In this document: piece after piece, positions 1-8,143 of the stretch
How positions within the stretch are numbered: position 1 is the stretch's first letter
Layout of the letters: the number at the start of each line of letters is the position of its first letter
Assembly: GCA_041603235.1 (NCBI GenBank)
Contig: JBFIES010000012.1
Span: forward strand, 1 to 64,000
Source: Panacagrimonas sp041603235
GTDB lineage: Bacteria; Pseudomonadota; Gammaproteobacteria; Nevskiales; Nevskiaceae
Direction of reading: 5' to 3'
Length of the DNA: 64,000 bases
The notes under the pieces: generated by a model
The model's database searches: none
Seen by the model: only the letters and a program-made list of their open reading frames with translations
What the model was told of the DNA's origin: nothing
Program-made: the position numbers and the translations under genes

Positions 1-141
1 CGCCACATACTTGGTCTTGCCGTACTTGTCAGAAGAAATCTTCGTCAAAGCCGCCGTCGTCGTGGTCTTGCCATGATCCACATGCCCAATCGTGCCGACA
101 TTCACGTGCGGCTTGATACGTTCGAATTTTTCCTTGGCCAT
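1..141 (-). CDS. tuf: Elongation factor Tu, N-terminal part (gene cut by window edge)
   Basis: Only the first 47 codons are present; the rest lies to the left of the window. The N-terminus MAKEKFERIKPHVNVGTIGH and the following P-loop GHVDHGKT are diagnostic of EF-Tu, the GTPase that delivers aminoacyl-tRNA to the ribosome. A GAGGTAG Shine-Dalgarno lies a few bases before the ATG. The gene follows tRNA-Tyr, tRNA-Gly and tRNA-Thr on the same strand, the arrangement of the E. coli tRNA-tufB operon. It is therefore probably the tufB-type copy and co-transcribed with the tRNAs. A second tuf copy elsewhere cannot be judged from here. Confidence 0.97.
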   Translation of the reverse strand, partial: MAKEKFERIKPHVNVGTIGHVDHGKTTTTAALTKISSDKYGKTKYVA

Positions 142-171
142 CGCGCACTACCTCGATATTCAGTCTAAAAA

Positions 172-247
172 TGGTGCCCACAGCGTGATTCGAACACGCG
201 ACCTCACCCTTACCAAGGGTGCGCTCTACCACTAGAGCTATGTGGGC
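172..247 (-). tRNA. tRNA-Thr (anticodon GGT)
   Basis: Read on the minus strand this is a complete 76-nt cloverleaf. The acceptor stem is GCCCACA/TGTGGGC, the T-loop is TTCGAAT, the anticodon stem is CACCC/GGGTG with loop TTGGTAA giving anticodon GGT, and CCA is encoded. It lies about 30 nt before tuf, in the place of thrT in the E. coli operon. Confidence 0.97.
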
Positions 248-293
248 AATAATCTTTTTCCGCTACTGCAACTGCTTGAAATCAGATCAAAAC

Positions 294-367
294 TGGAGCG
301 GGTGATGGGAATCGAACCCACGCTATCAGCTTGGAAGGCTGAAGTTCTACCATTGAACTACACCCGC
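294..367 (-). tRNA. tRNA-Gly (anticodon TCC)
   Basis: A complete 74-nt cloverleaf on the minus strand. The acceptor stem is GCGGGTG with its complement, the T-arm carries GGTTCGATTCC, the anticodon loop CTTCCAA gives TCC, and CCA is encoded. It is the middle tRNA of the Tyr-Gly-Thr-tuf unit, equivalent in position to glyT. Confidence 0.97.
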
Positions 368-481
368 AAAATCTGTTGTTTGTCGCCCGCCTGTTACGGC
401 GCGCCACAAACTTGAATCTTTGATCTTCCGCCGCCAGCGATATCACCGCTGGAGCTTCAGAACATCCCGTGCCGTCCGAGT

Positions 482-567
<86 letters not shown>

Positions 568-616
568 GCGCTGCAATCTGTCAGACCGCGTGCTGCAACA
601 GACAAAACGGGCGCGT

Positions 617-645
617 ATTCTCGTGACGTGCCCGCGATGCGTCAA
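617..645 (-). promoter_or_regulatory. Predicted sigma70 promoter of the tRNA-tuf operon
   Basis: On the minus strand a -35 TTGACG (640-645) is separated by 17 bp from a -10 GAGAAT (617-622). It is followed by a GC-rich discriminator (ACGCGCCCG), typical of stringently controlled stable-RNA promoters. The predicted start near 610 is about 40 nt before mature tRNA-Tyr. The -35 box overlaps the topA stop codon (642-644), so the promoter sits at the very end of the upstream gene. Confidence 0.65.
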
Positions 646-3089
646 GCATCTGGCGCTTTCTTCTTCACGGTCTTGCTGGCTTTCTTGGCCGTCTTCTTGG
701 CAACTTTCTTCTTTGTGGCCTTCTTTACGGTCTTTTTCGCAGGCGCTTTCTTGGCTGTCGCGGCCTTCTTGCCGCCCTTGCCTTTCTTTGCAGCCTTGGC
801 TTTTTCCATTGCTTCGTTCAGGAAAAACTCGCAGTCGAGAACGGAAAATTTTTCCGCATCGCGCGTTTTGGGGATATTGGCCCGCCGCTCGCCGTCCGTG
901 ATGTAAGGACCAAACCGACCCTTGATGATGCGAATCTCGGTCCCAGCGAATTCCTTGATGGTCGCCGCCTTGAGCGCTGCCTCGCGTTGCTCGATCAGCT
1001 CGATCACACGCTCGAGAGTCACGGTATAGGGATCGTCGTCCTTTTTGAGCGAGACAAACTTCTTGCCGTAACGCGCATAGGGCCCGAACCGACCAATGTT
1101 CACCACGACCTCGTCACCGCTTTCCATATGGCCGAGATCGCGCGGCAACTTGAACAGCTCCAGCGCCTCCTCGAGCGTGATGGTGTCGATTCGGTGCTTG
1201 CCGCGAATGGAAGCGAACTTGGGTTTGTCCTCGTCCTCTTTGGTGCCAATCTGCACGAAAGGCCCGTAGCGGCCCAGTCGGGCGGAAACCGGCTTGCCGG
1301 AAGCCGGATCAGTGCCAATGACACGCGCCTCGGCAACTTCCTGACGCGTCAACTCCTGCTTGGAATCAACTTGCTTCTTGAAGTCACCCCAGAATGCCTC
1401 CAGCACCGGCACCCATTCGCGCTCTCCGCGCGAAATGCTGTCCAGTTCATCTTCAAGATTGGCGGTAAACCCGTAGTCCACGTAGCGACCGAAGTGCTCG
1501 CTCAGGAAGCGATTGACGATCATGCCCACGTCGGTGGGATTGAAGGCCTTGCCTTCGAGCCGAACATATTCGCGGCTCTGGAGCGTTGAAATGATGGAGG
1601 CATAGGTCGATGGCCGGCCAATGTCATATTCCTCCAGCGTCTTGACCAGGCTCGCTTCGGTATAGCGCGGCGGCGGCTCGGTGAAATGCTGATCCGGAAT
1701 CACTTCCAGCAACTCAACCCGCTCACCTTCTTCCAAGGCTGGCAGGCGCTTGTCATCTTCGTCGCCTTCGTCGCGATCGGCCGGGTCTTCGGCCTTGATG
1801 TTGTAGGCCGCCAGAAAGCCGGGCTCGATCAGGACCGATCCGTTGGCCCGGAAAGCGTGCTCATCCGAAGCGCGGAGCTCGACGGCAACCGTATCGGACA
1901 CGGCCGGCGTCATCTGGCAGGCCACGGCGCGGCGCCAGATCAGCTCATACAGGCGCGCCTGATCCGGATTCAGGAACTTTGCGACATCTTTGGGCAGGCG
2001 CGCAGCCGATGTCGGGCGCACCGCTTCGTGCGCTTCCTGCGCATTCTTGGACTTGGCCTTGAAGAAGCGAGGCTCCTCCGGCAGGCCTTTGGCGCCGTAT
2101 TCCTTGGAGATGACATCGCGAATCTCGCTGATGGCCTCCTTGGCCAAGCTCACCGAGTCAGTACGCATATAGGTGATCAGGCCGACGGTTTCTCCGCCCA
2201 GATCCGCACCTTCGTACAGTTGCTGTGCAGCACGCATGGTTCGCGTGGAGGTGAAACCCAGCTTGCGGTTGGCCTCCTGCTGCAGCGTGGAGGTGGTGAA
2301 CGGTGGTGCCGGATTTCGCTTGCGCTGCTTCTTGTCGACCTTCTTGACCAGCAGACTTCCCGCTGCCGCTGCGAGGATGCGATCTCTGGCCGACTCCGAA
2401 CTGCCCTGATCCGTGAGCGTGAACTGCTCGAGCTTGCTGCCGTCAAACTCGACGAGCCGCGCCGAAAACGGCGAATTTTCTTTCCGAACCTTGGCTTCAA
2501 TGGTCCAGAACTCCTGCGGGACAAACGCGCGAATCTGCTCTTCGCGCTCGCAGATCAGCCTCAAGGCCGGGCTTTGCACACGGCCAGCGGAGAGCCCGGG
2601 CGATACCTTGCGCCACAACAGCGGCGACAGATTGAATCCAACCAGATAATCCAGGGCCCTGCGCGCCTGCTGCGCATTGACCAGATCACCAGCCACATCG
2701 CGGGGGTTGGCGATCGCCTCATTGACGGCGGCCTTGGTGATCTCGTGGAAGACCACGCGCTTGACCGGCTTGTCCTTGAGCGCGCCTTTCTCGCGCAGCA
2801 ACTCGACCAGATGCCAGGAAATGGCCTCCCCTTCTCGATCAGGGTCAGTTGCCAGATACAGGGCATCCGCCTTCTTGAGCGCCGCCGATATCGCCCGCAC
2901 ATGCTTTTCGTTGCGCTCGATGATCTGGTACTTCATCTGGAACTGGTTGGCGGTATCGACCGCACCATCCTTGGGCACCAGATCACGCACATGACCGTAG
3001 GAAGCCAGGACTTCGAAATCCGGGCCCAGATATTTTTTGATCGTCTTGGCCTTGGCCGGCGACTCAACAATGACCAGATTTTTGCTCAT
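642..3089 (-). CDS. topA: DNA topoisomerase I (type IA)
   Basis: An 815-residue type IA topoisomerase that relaxes negative supercoils by transient single-strand cleavage. The TOPRIM domain spans about residues 3-130, with catalytic Glu9 in VESPAKAKT and the acidic motif DPDREGE at 72-78. The active-site tyrosine is Tyr307 in GLITYMRTDSVSL, with Arg309 beside it. The C-terminal third contains three GR(Y/F)GP repeats, but I see no Cys4 zinc fingers like those of E. coli TopA. The last 45-50 residues are a Lys/Ala/Thr-rich basic tail, probably non-specific DNA binding. A good promoter lies 45 nt upstream. topA often sits near smg-dprA in this group. Confidence 0.98.
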   Translation of the reverse strand: MSKNLVIVESPAKAKTIKKYLGPDFEVLASYGHVRDLVPKDGAVDTANQFQMKYQIIERNEKHVRAISAALKKADALYLATDPDREGEAISWHLVELLREKGALKDKPVKRVVFHEITKAAVNEAIANPRDVAGDLVNAQQARRALDYLVGFNLSPLLWRKVSPGLSAGRVQSPALRLICEREEQIRAFVPQEFWTIEAKVRKENSPFSARLVEFDGSKLEQFTLTDQGSSESARDRILAAAAGSLLVKKVDKKQRKRNPAPPFTTSTLQQEANRKLGFTSTRTMRAAQQLYEGADLGGETVGLITYMRTDSVSLAKEAISEIRDVISKEYGAKGLPEEPRFFKAKSKNAQEAHEAVRPTSAARLPKDVAKFLNPDQARLYELIWRRAVACQMTPAVSDTVAVELRASDEHAFRANGSVLIEPGFLAAYNIKAEDPADRDEGDEDDKRLPALEEGERVELLEVIPDQHFTEPPPRYTEASLVKTLEEYDIGRPSTYASIISTLQSREYVRLEGKAFNPTDVGMIVNRFLSEHFGRYVDYGFTANLEDELDSISRGEREWVPVLEAFWGDFKKQVDSKQELTRQEVAEARVIGTDPASGKPVSARLGRYGPFVQIGTKEDEDKPKFASIRGKHRIDTITLEEALELFKLPRDLGHMESGDEVVVNIGRFGPYARYGKKFVSLKKDDDPYTVTLERVIELIEQREAALKAATIKEFAGTEIRIIKGRFGPYITDGERRANIPKTRDAEKFSVLDCEFFLNEAMEKAKAAKKGKGGKKAATAKKAPAKKTVKKATKKKVAKKTAKKASKTVKKKAPDA

Positions 3090-3133
3090 CAGCTCACAAG
3101 ATTCGGGGTCGGTGCGACCCGAGGGGGCGACAG

Positions 3134-3162
3134 CTTATAGGTGCAGGCCATGGTGCTGTCCA
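3134..3162 (-). promoter_or_regulatory. Predicted sigma70 promoter of topA
   Basis: On the minus strand TGGACA (3157-3162) and TATAAG (3134-3139), each 5/6 matches to consensus, are separated by exactly 17 bp. The predicted start near 3127 leaves a leader of about 38 nt before the topA ATG. The leader contains a stem-loop GGGTCG-GTG-CGACCC at 3106-3120. No supercoiling-sensitive element can be proven from sequence. Confidence 0.65.
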
Positions 3163-3223
3163 GCGCCACCGCCATTCTCCAATGGCCCGGAAGGGGTTTG
3201 CCGCGGGCAGCCGATGCTGCCAT

Positions 3224-3691
3224 TCAGTGCAGATATCCGCCCTGAAAATAAACCAGATCCTCGAGATGATCGAAGGCCTCTTCGGCATCAGGTTGATTCA
3301 CCATGACCAGTAGGCAGACCCATTTCACACGGTCCAGATCCACCTCGTCTTCAATGGCCATGAGGCGATCAATGACCAGTTCACGCGCCGCTGCGTCGAG
3401 AATTCCGAGCTGCTCAAGGTAGAGCAGGAAGCCCCGGCATTCGACCGAAAGCCGCACCAGTTCGTCCTTGGAATACAGGCGCAGCGCGCTGCGCGGACCA
3501 AAGATCAGCGGTCGCTGGCGCTGCTCCGTCAGGCCATCCAGCCAGGAAAAGGCGTGGTTGACCTCCTCGACCGGAAATCCGGCAGCGGTCAGTTCATCAC
3601 GCAAAGTTTCCTGATTGTCCATATCAGAGAACTCTCCATGCTGATAGTTCTCGAACAGGTACATCAGCACGTCCAGCACGGTCTCTTTCAT
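3224..3691 (-). CDS. smg: Smg / DUF494 family protein
   Basis: A 155-residue protein of the Smg (DUF494) family, whose biochemical role is not established. The start chosen is the ATG of MKETVLDVLMYLFENY, preceded by GAGGGAG at good spacing; the open frame extends 22 codons further upstream without support. It is rich in acidic residues and predicted soluble and helical. In many gammaproteobacteria smg sits directly beside dprA and def-fmt, as here, so the neighbourhood supports the call. Confidence 0.9.
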   Translation of the reverse strand: MKETVLDVLMYLFENYQHGEFSDMDNQETLRDELTAAGFPVEEVNHAFSWLDGLTEQRQRPLIFGPRSALRLYSKDELVRLSVECRGFLLYLEQLGILDAAARELVIDRLMAIEDEVDLDRVKWVCLLVMVNQPDAEEAFDHLEDLVYFQGGYLH

Positions 3692-3805
3692 CACTCCCTC
3701 GTGTTGGCGTTCGGGCACCTGAAGCCGGCACCCCACAAGGCGGACGGTACCGGGCACGTGGCCGTCTGTCCACGCCGGGCTGAGCCGCCTTGATCGCCAC
3801 TGCCG

Positions 3806-4915
3806 CTAGGCCAGACGCATGACCCGGCCGCCTGCCGCCGGCGCAATGCGCCCTTCCAGCTCCAGTTCCAGCAGCGCGGCGCTCAGCACATCGACGGCAC
3901 GCCCCGTTCTTTGTGCAATAACATCAATGCTTTGCGGATCATCACCCAAGGCATCGAGAATGTCCTGGCAAGGGTGGTTGCTGCTCCCAGCAACAGCTTC
4001 GCGAGGTGGGGCCGTGCGCAGCCACTGGCCAACCTGAGTCCCAATCTCTTCGAGAATGTCGTCCACACTCTCGACCAGCTTGGCGCCATTACGGATCAAC
4101 TGGTGGCAGCCGCGGGCCATAACATTGTGAATTGAACCGGGAATGGCAAACACATCGCGACCCTGCTCAGCCGCCAGACGCGCGGTGATCAGCGACCCTG
4201 AATTTCGCGCCGCCTCCACAACCAGAACCCCCAGCGCCAAGCCCGAGATGAGCCGATTGCGTCGCGGAAAATGCTCTGCGCGGGGCGCGGTGCCGGGTGC
4301 GAATTCGCTGATCAGCAGCCCACTGCGATCAATCTCTTCCGCCAGCGCCTTGTGACGGGCCGGATAAACGCGATCCAGGCCCGTAGCGCAAACCGCAACG
4401 GTCGGCCCCTTCGCCATCAGCGCACCCCGATGTGCGGCGGCGTCAACGCCGAGCGCGAGTCCACTGGTGATCGTCAGGCCGCGCCGCGAAAGCTCGGCGG
4501 AGAAACCCTCGGCCGTTTCCAGGCCCTGTGGCGTCGCTGTGCGCGAACCCACCACGGCCATCTGCGGCAGGGCCAGCAAATCGGGGTCGCCGCGAAAAAA
4601 CAGGGCCGGCGGGCACCCGCCAATTTCCCGCAAACGTGCCGGAAATTTTGGGTCCTGCCAGGTCAGCAGACCTCGATTTGGCATCAGACACCACTCGATG
4701 TCCTGCTCGATACGCCCCGGGTCGATACCGCTTAGGGCGTCGATACTGGCTTGCGACGCGCCTGCGTTGCGCCAGGCACTAGGCCCGGCATCGATCGCCG
4801 CCTGTGCGCTACCGAATCGCTCGATGAGCGCGATGATGGGGCGCGCACCCAGCCCGGCGCACCGAATCAGTTTCAGCCAGCTTTCGAGTTCCCCCTTATC
4901 GCCGGAAAGCGACAC
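3806..4915 (-). CDS. dprA: DNA-processing protein DprA
   Basis: A 369-residue DprA/Smf protein that loads RecA onto incoming single-stranded DNA during natural transformation. A SAM-like helical region comes first, then the Rossmann fold with the motif GSRTATPQG and the conserved segment ITSGLALGVDAAAH. The C-terminal 60 residues form a DprA-type winged helix. The start is a GTG at 4915; no in-frame ATG is close, and the gap to the upstream LysM stop is only 18 nt, so the two are probably co-transcribed. With comM (43636) and the pilSR regulators it suggests competence genes are maintained, though that is inference. Confidence 0.95.
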   Translation of the reverse strand: MSLSGDKGELESWLKLIRCAGLGARPIIALIERFGSAQAAIDAGPSAWRNAGASQASIDALSGIDPGRIEQDIEWCLMPNRGLLTWQDPKFPARLREIGGCPPALFFRGDPDLLALPQMAVVGSRTATPQGLETAEGFSAELSRRGLTITSGLALGVDAAAHRGALMAKGPTVAVCATGLDRVYPARHKALAEEIDRSGLLISEFAPGTAPRAEHFPRRNRLISGLALGVLVVEAARNSGSLITARLAAEQGRDVFAIPGSIHNVMARGCHQLIRNGAKLVESVDDILEEIGTQVGQWLRTAPPREAVAGSSNHPCQDILDALGDDPQSIDVIAQRTGRAVDVLSAALLELELEGRIAPAAGGRVMRLA

Positions 4916-4933
4916 GCGCGGGCATCCCGGCGG

Positions 4934-6082
4934 CTATCGCGCGCGTCCGGGCACAGGTGAAGCGACCTTGTCCAGGGTGTGAACCGGCTTGAGCAGCGTC
5001 ATGACAAGGCCGAAACTGGCCCGCGGGGTGACCTTGAAGACCAGCAACTGCCCGGCATAGGTCTCCGGCAAGGAGACACGGCGCCCGGTATACGGGTCCG
5101 TGGCACGCTCACCGGCCTGGAATATGTCCAGCACGTGGCCCGGCTCCAGACCGTGATTGATGCCGCGATTGAGCGTCACGATCTGGTACTGACCGATCTG
5201 GGACACCCCGTCTGTAACGGCAATGATGCGCCCGGAAATGTCCTGCTCAGGCGCGCGCGGCACAAAGTTGGCGTTGAAGGCTTCGGGCTCGGTCGGCAGC
5301 AGCCGGTCGCCAATCAGGGCCTCGCGTGTGGTGCTGGCCAGTGTGGCTGTTGCAGGTGCGCCGTATTCACGTATTTCTGCGTCACCGACCGGAATCGCCT
5401 CGTGCCCGAGCAGGGCACCGTCATCCGGGTCCCGATAAGGCTGGCCACGACGCACCACAGCGTAGCTGTAGGCCTCACCTTCGGGCAGGTTTTGCACATA
5501 AGCATCAAAGCCGGTGCCGCCCACCAGATGCCGCCCGGCAAATGCGAGCAGGTACGGTGCGGCGTTCAATTCATCTGTAGTTACCAGACGCGGCCCACGC
5601 AGGAAATCACGAATGGCGTCAATTGGAATCAGCGGAATTGAGCCTTCCAGCGGCAGTTCACGCACCTGCGGGGACAGTCGCTCCAGTCCGACACCGCTGT
5701 TCGCGCTGGCATATCCCGCGCTGCGAATCTGGGGCCGCCCGTTCACATAGACCAATGTGAGTACTTCGCCCGGATAAATCTTGTGCGGGTTTCGAATCTG
5801 ATTATTGACGTACCAGACCTCCGGCCACTGCCACGGATCCAGCAGAAAACGGTTGGCGATCCCCCACAATGTGTCGCCGCGTTTGACGGTATAGGTCAGC
5901 GACCCTGGGCCCTGGGCCACCGGAGCTGGCGCCGCTACAGGCGCGGGCGGCGGCGCAGTTTGAGGCTCAACGACTGGCGCCGGCGCGGGCCGATTGGTCT
6001 GCGTAACTGGCGCACGGCTGGCGCAGGCTGCCAAAGCCATTCCCGCCATAACTGGCAGGATGACTCTCGGCAGACACTTCAT
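4934..6082 (-). CDS. LysM-domain lipoprotein
   Basis: A 382-residue predicted lipoprotein. The chosen ATG gives a short signal peptide ending in a lipobox (ALAAC), followed by a Pro/Ala-rich linker. A LysM module follows, starting at YTVKRGDTLWGIANRF; LysM modules bind peptidoglycan glycan strands. The rest is unassigned and may act in the envelope. Two further ATGs lie 10 and 23 codons upstream in frame; the second has a possible AAGGGAAG site, but both place the signal peptide too deep. The gene is divergent from def, with a TATAAT-like sequence at 6100-6105 readable from both strands. Confidence 0.88.
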   Translation of the reverse strand: MKCLPRVILPVMAGMALAACASRAPVTQTNRPAPAPVVEPQTAPPPAPVAAPAPVAQGPGSLTYTVKRGDTLWGIANRFLLDPWQWPEVWYVNNQIRNPHKIYPGEVLTLVYVNGRPQIRSAGYASANSGVGLERLSPQVRELPLEGSIPLIPIDAIRDFLRGPRLVTTDELNAAPYLLAFAGRHLVGGTGFDAYVQNLPEGEAYSYAVVRRGQPYRDPDDGALLGHEAIPVGDAEIREYGAPATATLASTTREALIGDRLLPTEPEAFNANFVPRAPEQDISGRIIAVTDGVSQIGQYQIVTLNRGINHGLEPGHVLDIFQAGERATDPYTGRRVSLPETYAGQLLVFKVTPRASFGLVMTLLKPVHTLDKVASPVPGRAR

Positions 6083-6211
6083 GTCCAGCCCAGACCGACT
6101 ATAATTTCCCATGACGGCGCTTCCCTTGGGTTCCCCACGTGATTCTGGCACAAACTCGAATTACGACACAGGCTTGGCGCTGACTCTACCAGTAGATTCG
6201 CAACTCGTCTT

Positions 6212-6718
6212 ATGTCGCTTCTCACCATACTCCAACATCCCGATCCTCGTCTCCGGAAAAAAGCCGCTCCTGTCGAGCAGTTTGATGCCGAACTCGACCA
6301 GTTGATCGACGACATGTTCGAAACCATGTACGACGCTCCAGGCGTGGGTCTGGCTGCCAATCAGGTTGGCGTCATGTTGCGGGTCGCCGTGATGGATTGC
6401 TCCGACAAGGACGCCTCGCCAGAACCCATCGTCATCATCAATCCCGAGATTCTGGAAGCCTCTGACAAAAAGGTCATGGAAGAGGGCTGCCTGTCTTTGC
6501 CTGACACCAACGAGAAGGTGCAGCGCTTCAATCATCTGCGCATGAAAGCGCTGGACCGCAAAGGCCAGCCCTTTGAGCTGGAAGTTGAAGGCCTGCGCGC
6601 ACAGGCGATCCAGCACGAGATCGACCACCTCGACGGCAAGCTCTATATCGATCAGCTTTCGAGCCTCAAGCGGGAGCGGATCAACAAGAAACTGCGCAAA
6701 CAGCGGCAAGTCGCTTGA
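6212..6718 (+). CDS. def: Peptide deformylase
   Basis: A 168-residue metalloenzyme that removes the formyl group from N-terminal methionine of new proteins. All three signature motifs are present: GVGLAANQVG, EEGCLSLP (metal-ligand Cys) and QHEIDHLDG (two His ligands and catalytic Glu). The length matches the E. coli enzyme (169). The stop overlaps the start of fmt in the sequence TTGA, so the pair is probably translationally coupled. A perfect TATAAT at 6100-6105 could be its -10 element, but no convincing -35 accompanies it. Confidence 0.98.
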   Translation: MSLLTILQHPDPRLRKKAAPVEQFDAELDQLIDDMFETMYDAPGVGLAANQVGVMLRVAVMDCSDKDASPEPIVIINPEILEASDKKVMEEGCLSLPDTNEKVQRFNHLRMKALDRKGQPFELEVEGLRAQAIQHEIDHLDGKLYIDQLSSLKRERINKKLRKQRQVA

Positions 6719-7650
6719 GGCTGGTCTTTGCGGGCACGCCGGAGTTCTCCGTTGCGGCGCTGGAGGCTTTGGTTGCGGCCGGCCATGAGATTGCAGGGGT
6801 CTACACCCAACCCGACCGGCCTGCGGGTCGCGGCCGCAAGCTCAGCGCATCACCGGTAGCACAACGCGCCGAACAACTCGGCATTGCAGTATTCAAACCG
6901 GCAAAACTGCGTGGCGATGATGAGGCCATTGCCCAACTGCGTGCGCTGGCACCGGACTGCATGGTGGTGGTGGCCTATGGCCTGATCCTTCCGCAAGAAG
7001 TGCTGGATATCCCCGCCCACGGCTGCATCAATATTCACGCATCTCTGCTCCCGCGATGGCGCGGCGCCGCGCCAATTCAGCGCGCGATACTGGCTGGGGA
7101 CACCCAGAGCGGCGTGACGATCATGCGCATGGACCAGGGGCTGGATACCGGCGCCATGCTGCTGCGCGGCGAGACGCCAATCACTGAGCAGACCACAGCG
7201 GGTCAACTGCATGACGCGCTCTCAAGCCTCGGCGCAAGTCTGATCGTCGAGACGCTGGCCCGTCTCGACAATGGCGACCTCGATGAGACGCCGCAACCCG
7301 ATACCGGCGTGACTTACGCCAGCAAACTCGACAAACAGGAAGCGCGAATCGACTGGCAGCTTACGAACACGCAACTGCTGCGCGCCATACACGGCTACAA
7401 CCCGGTTCCGGGCGCCTGGAGCCTTTTGGCTGATGCCCGCATCAAATTGCTGCGCGCAAAAGCATCCACCCTCAGTCACGCAGGGCATTCATCCCCCGGC
7501 GATATTCTGGAGATCAATCAGGACGGCATTCACGTCGCAACAGGGGACGGTACGCTCTGCCTGACTGAAATTCAGCGGCCTGGCGCGAAGCCCATGCCCG
7601 CACATCAGGCCTTTGGCCAACAAGCGCCGATTGGCCAGCGCTTTGCCTGA
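6715..7650 (+). CDS. fmt: Methionyl-tRNA formyltransferase
   Basis: A 311-residue enzyme that formylates initiator Met-tRNA using 10-formyl-tetrahydrofolate. The N-terminus RLVFAGTPEFSVAAL and the hallmark NIHASLLPRWRGAAPIQ (catalytic Asn and His) are clear, with a C-terminal OB-fold-like domain. The start is the TTG at 6715, overlapping the def stop codon (TTGA). In most relatives rsmB follows directly; here rsmB lies 4.3 kb further on, behind creBC. Confidence 0.97.
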   Translation: MRLVFAGTPEFSVAALEALVAAGHEIAGVYTQPDRPAGRGRKLSASPVAQRAEQLGIAVFKPAKLRGDDEAIAQLRALAPDCMVVVAYGLILPQEVLDIPAHGCINIHASLLPRWRGAAPIQRAILAGDTQSGVTIMRMDQGLDTGAMLLRGETPITEQTTAGQLHDALSSLGASLIVETLARLDNGDLDETPQPDTGVTYASKLDKQEARIDWQLTNTQLLRAIHGYNPVPGAWSLLADARIKLLRAKASTLSHAGHSSPGDILEINQDGIHVATGDGTLCLTEIQRPGAKPMPAHQAFGQQAPIGQRFA

Positions 7651-7656
7651 ATCGGC

Positions 7657-7842
7657 CTATCGAATCGTCTGCGAGGTCACAGCTGCAATTGCCGGGTCGG
7701 CTTCATCCGCAATCTCGTCAACAGCCGTTGCCACCGGACGCGCATTGCCGATATTCGCCAGGATCGCGACGGTCAATGCGGCGAGCGACAAGAAACGGAG
7801 CACGAACATGCCGAGGGTGCGATTGTTGAGCAGCTTTACCAT
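7657..7842 (-). CDS. Possible small membrane protein (unrecognised)
   Basis: A 61-codon open frame convergent with fmt. The predicted product begins with basic residues and then a hydrophobic stretch of about 18 residues (MFVLRFLSLAALTVAILANI), consistent with one membrane segment or an uncleaved signal. A short Ala/Asp/Glu-rich tail follows. No clear Shine-Dalgarno precedes the ATG and I recognise no family. It fills most of the gap between fmt and the next gene, the only support beyond its composition. It may be spurious. Confidence 0.35.
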   Translation of the reverse strand: MVKLLNNRTLGMFVLRFLSLAALTVAILANIGNARPVATAVDEIADEADPAIAAVTSQTIR

Positions 7843-7943
7843 GCGGCGATTCTAGGCCTGCAGCTCTTGATTTCAGGCGCATTCCGCATCAACGGAATCC
7901 TGCAACCGACCAGTGGCACTTTGCCCGTCAGCCAGCACAAAAC

Positions 7944-8129
7944 ATGACGAAACCACCACCTCAGACCGACCTCGAACTAAAACTCCCCGAACCGCCCGAG
8001 CGACCGGATTGCTGTGGCGGCGGCTGCGCGATTTGCGTGCTGGAAGACTACGTGGAGGAGGTTCAGGCCTGGGAAAAGCAGTGCGAAGAGATCAGGCAAC
8101 AGAATATGGCTCAGGGCAAGGCACCCTGA
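7944..8129 (+). CDS. Small oxidoreductase-like domain protein
   Basis: A 61-residue cysteine-bearing protein matching the oxidoreductase-like N-terminal domain family. The Pro-rich start leads to the motif CCGGGCAICVLEDYVEEV, with four cysteines closely spaced, followed by a charged helix. The family is common as tiny stand-alone proteins in proteobacteria and its reaction is unknown; metal or redox function is inferred from the cysteines. It is convergent with creD, with 14 nt between stop codons. A 6-bp inverted repeat (ATTCCG-N6-CGGAAT, 7881-7898) lies upstream and could be an operator. Confidence 0.75.
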   Translation: MTKPPPQTDLELKLPEPPERPDCCGGGCAICVLEDYVEEVQAWEKQCEEIRQQNMAQGKAP

Positions 8130-8143
8130 ATCCACGGATGAAC

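Noticed and set aside
1686..3140. A 484-codon open frame on the plus strand inside topA
   Set aside because: It is the antisense shadow of topA; the translation is low in conserved motifs and topA is unambiguous.
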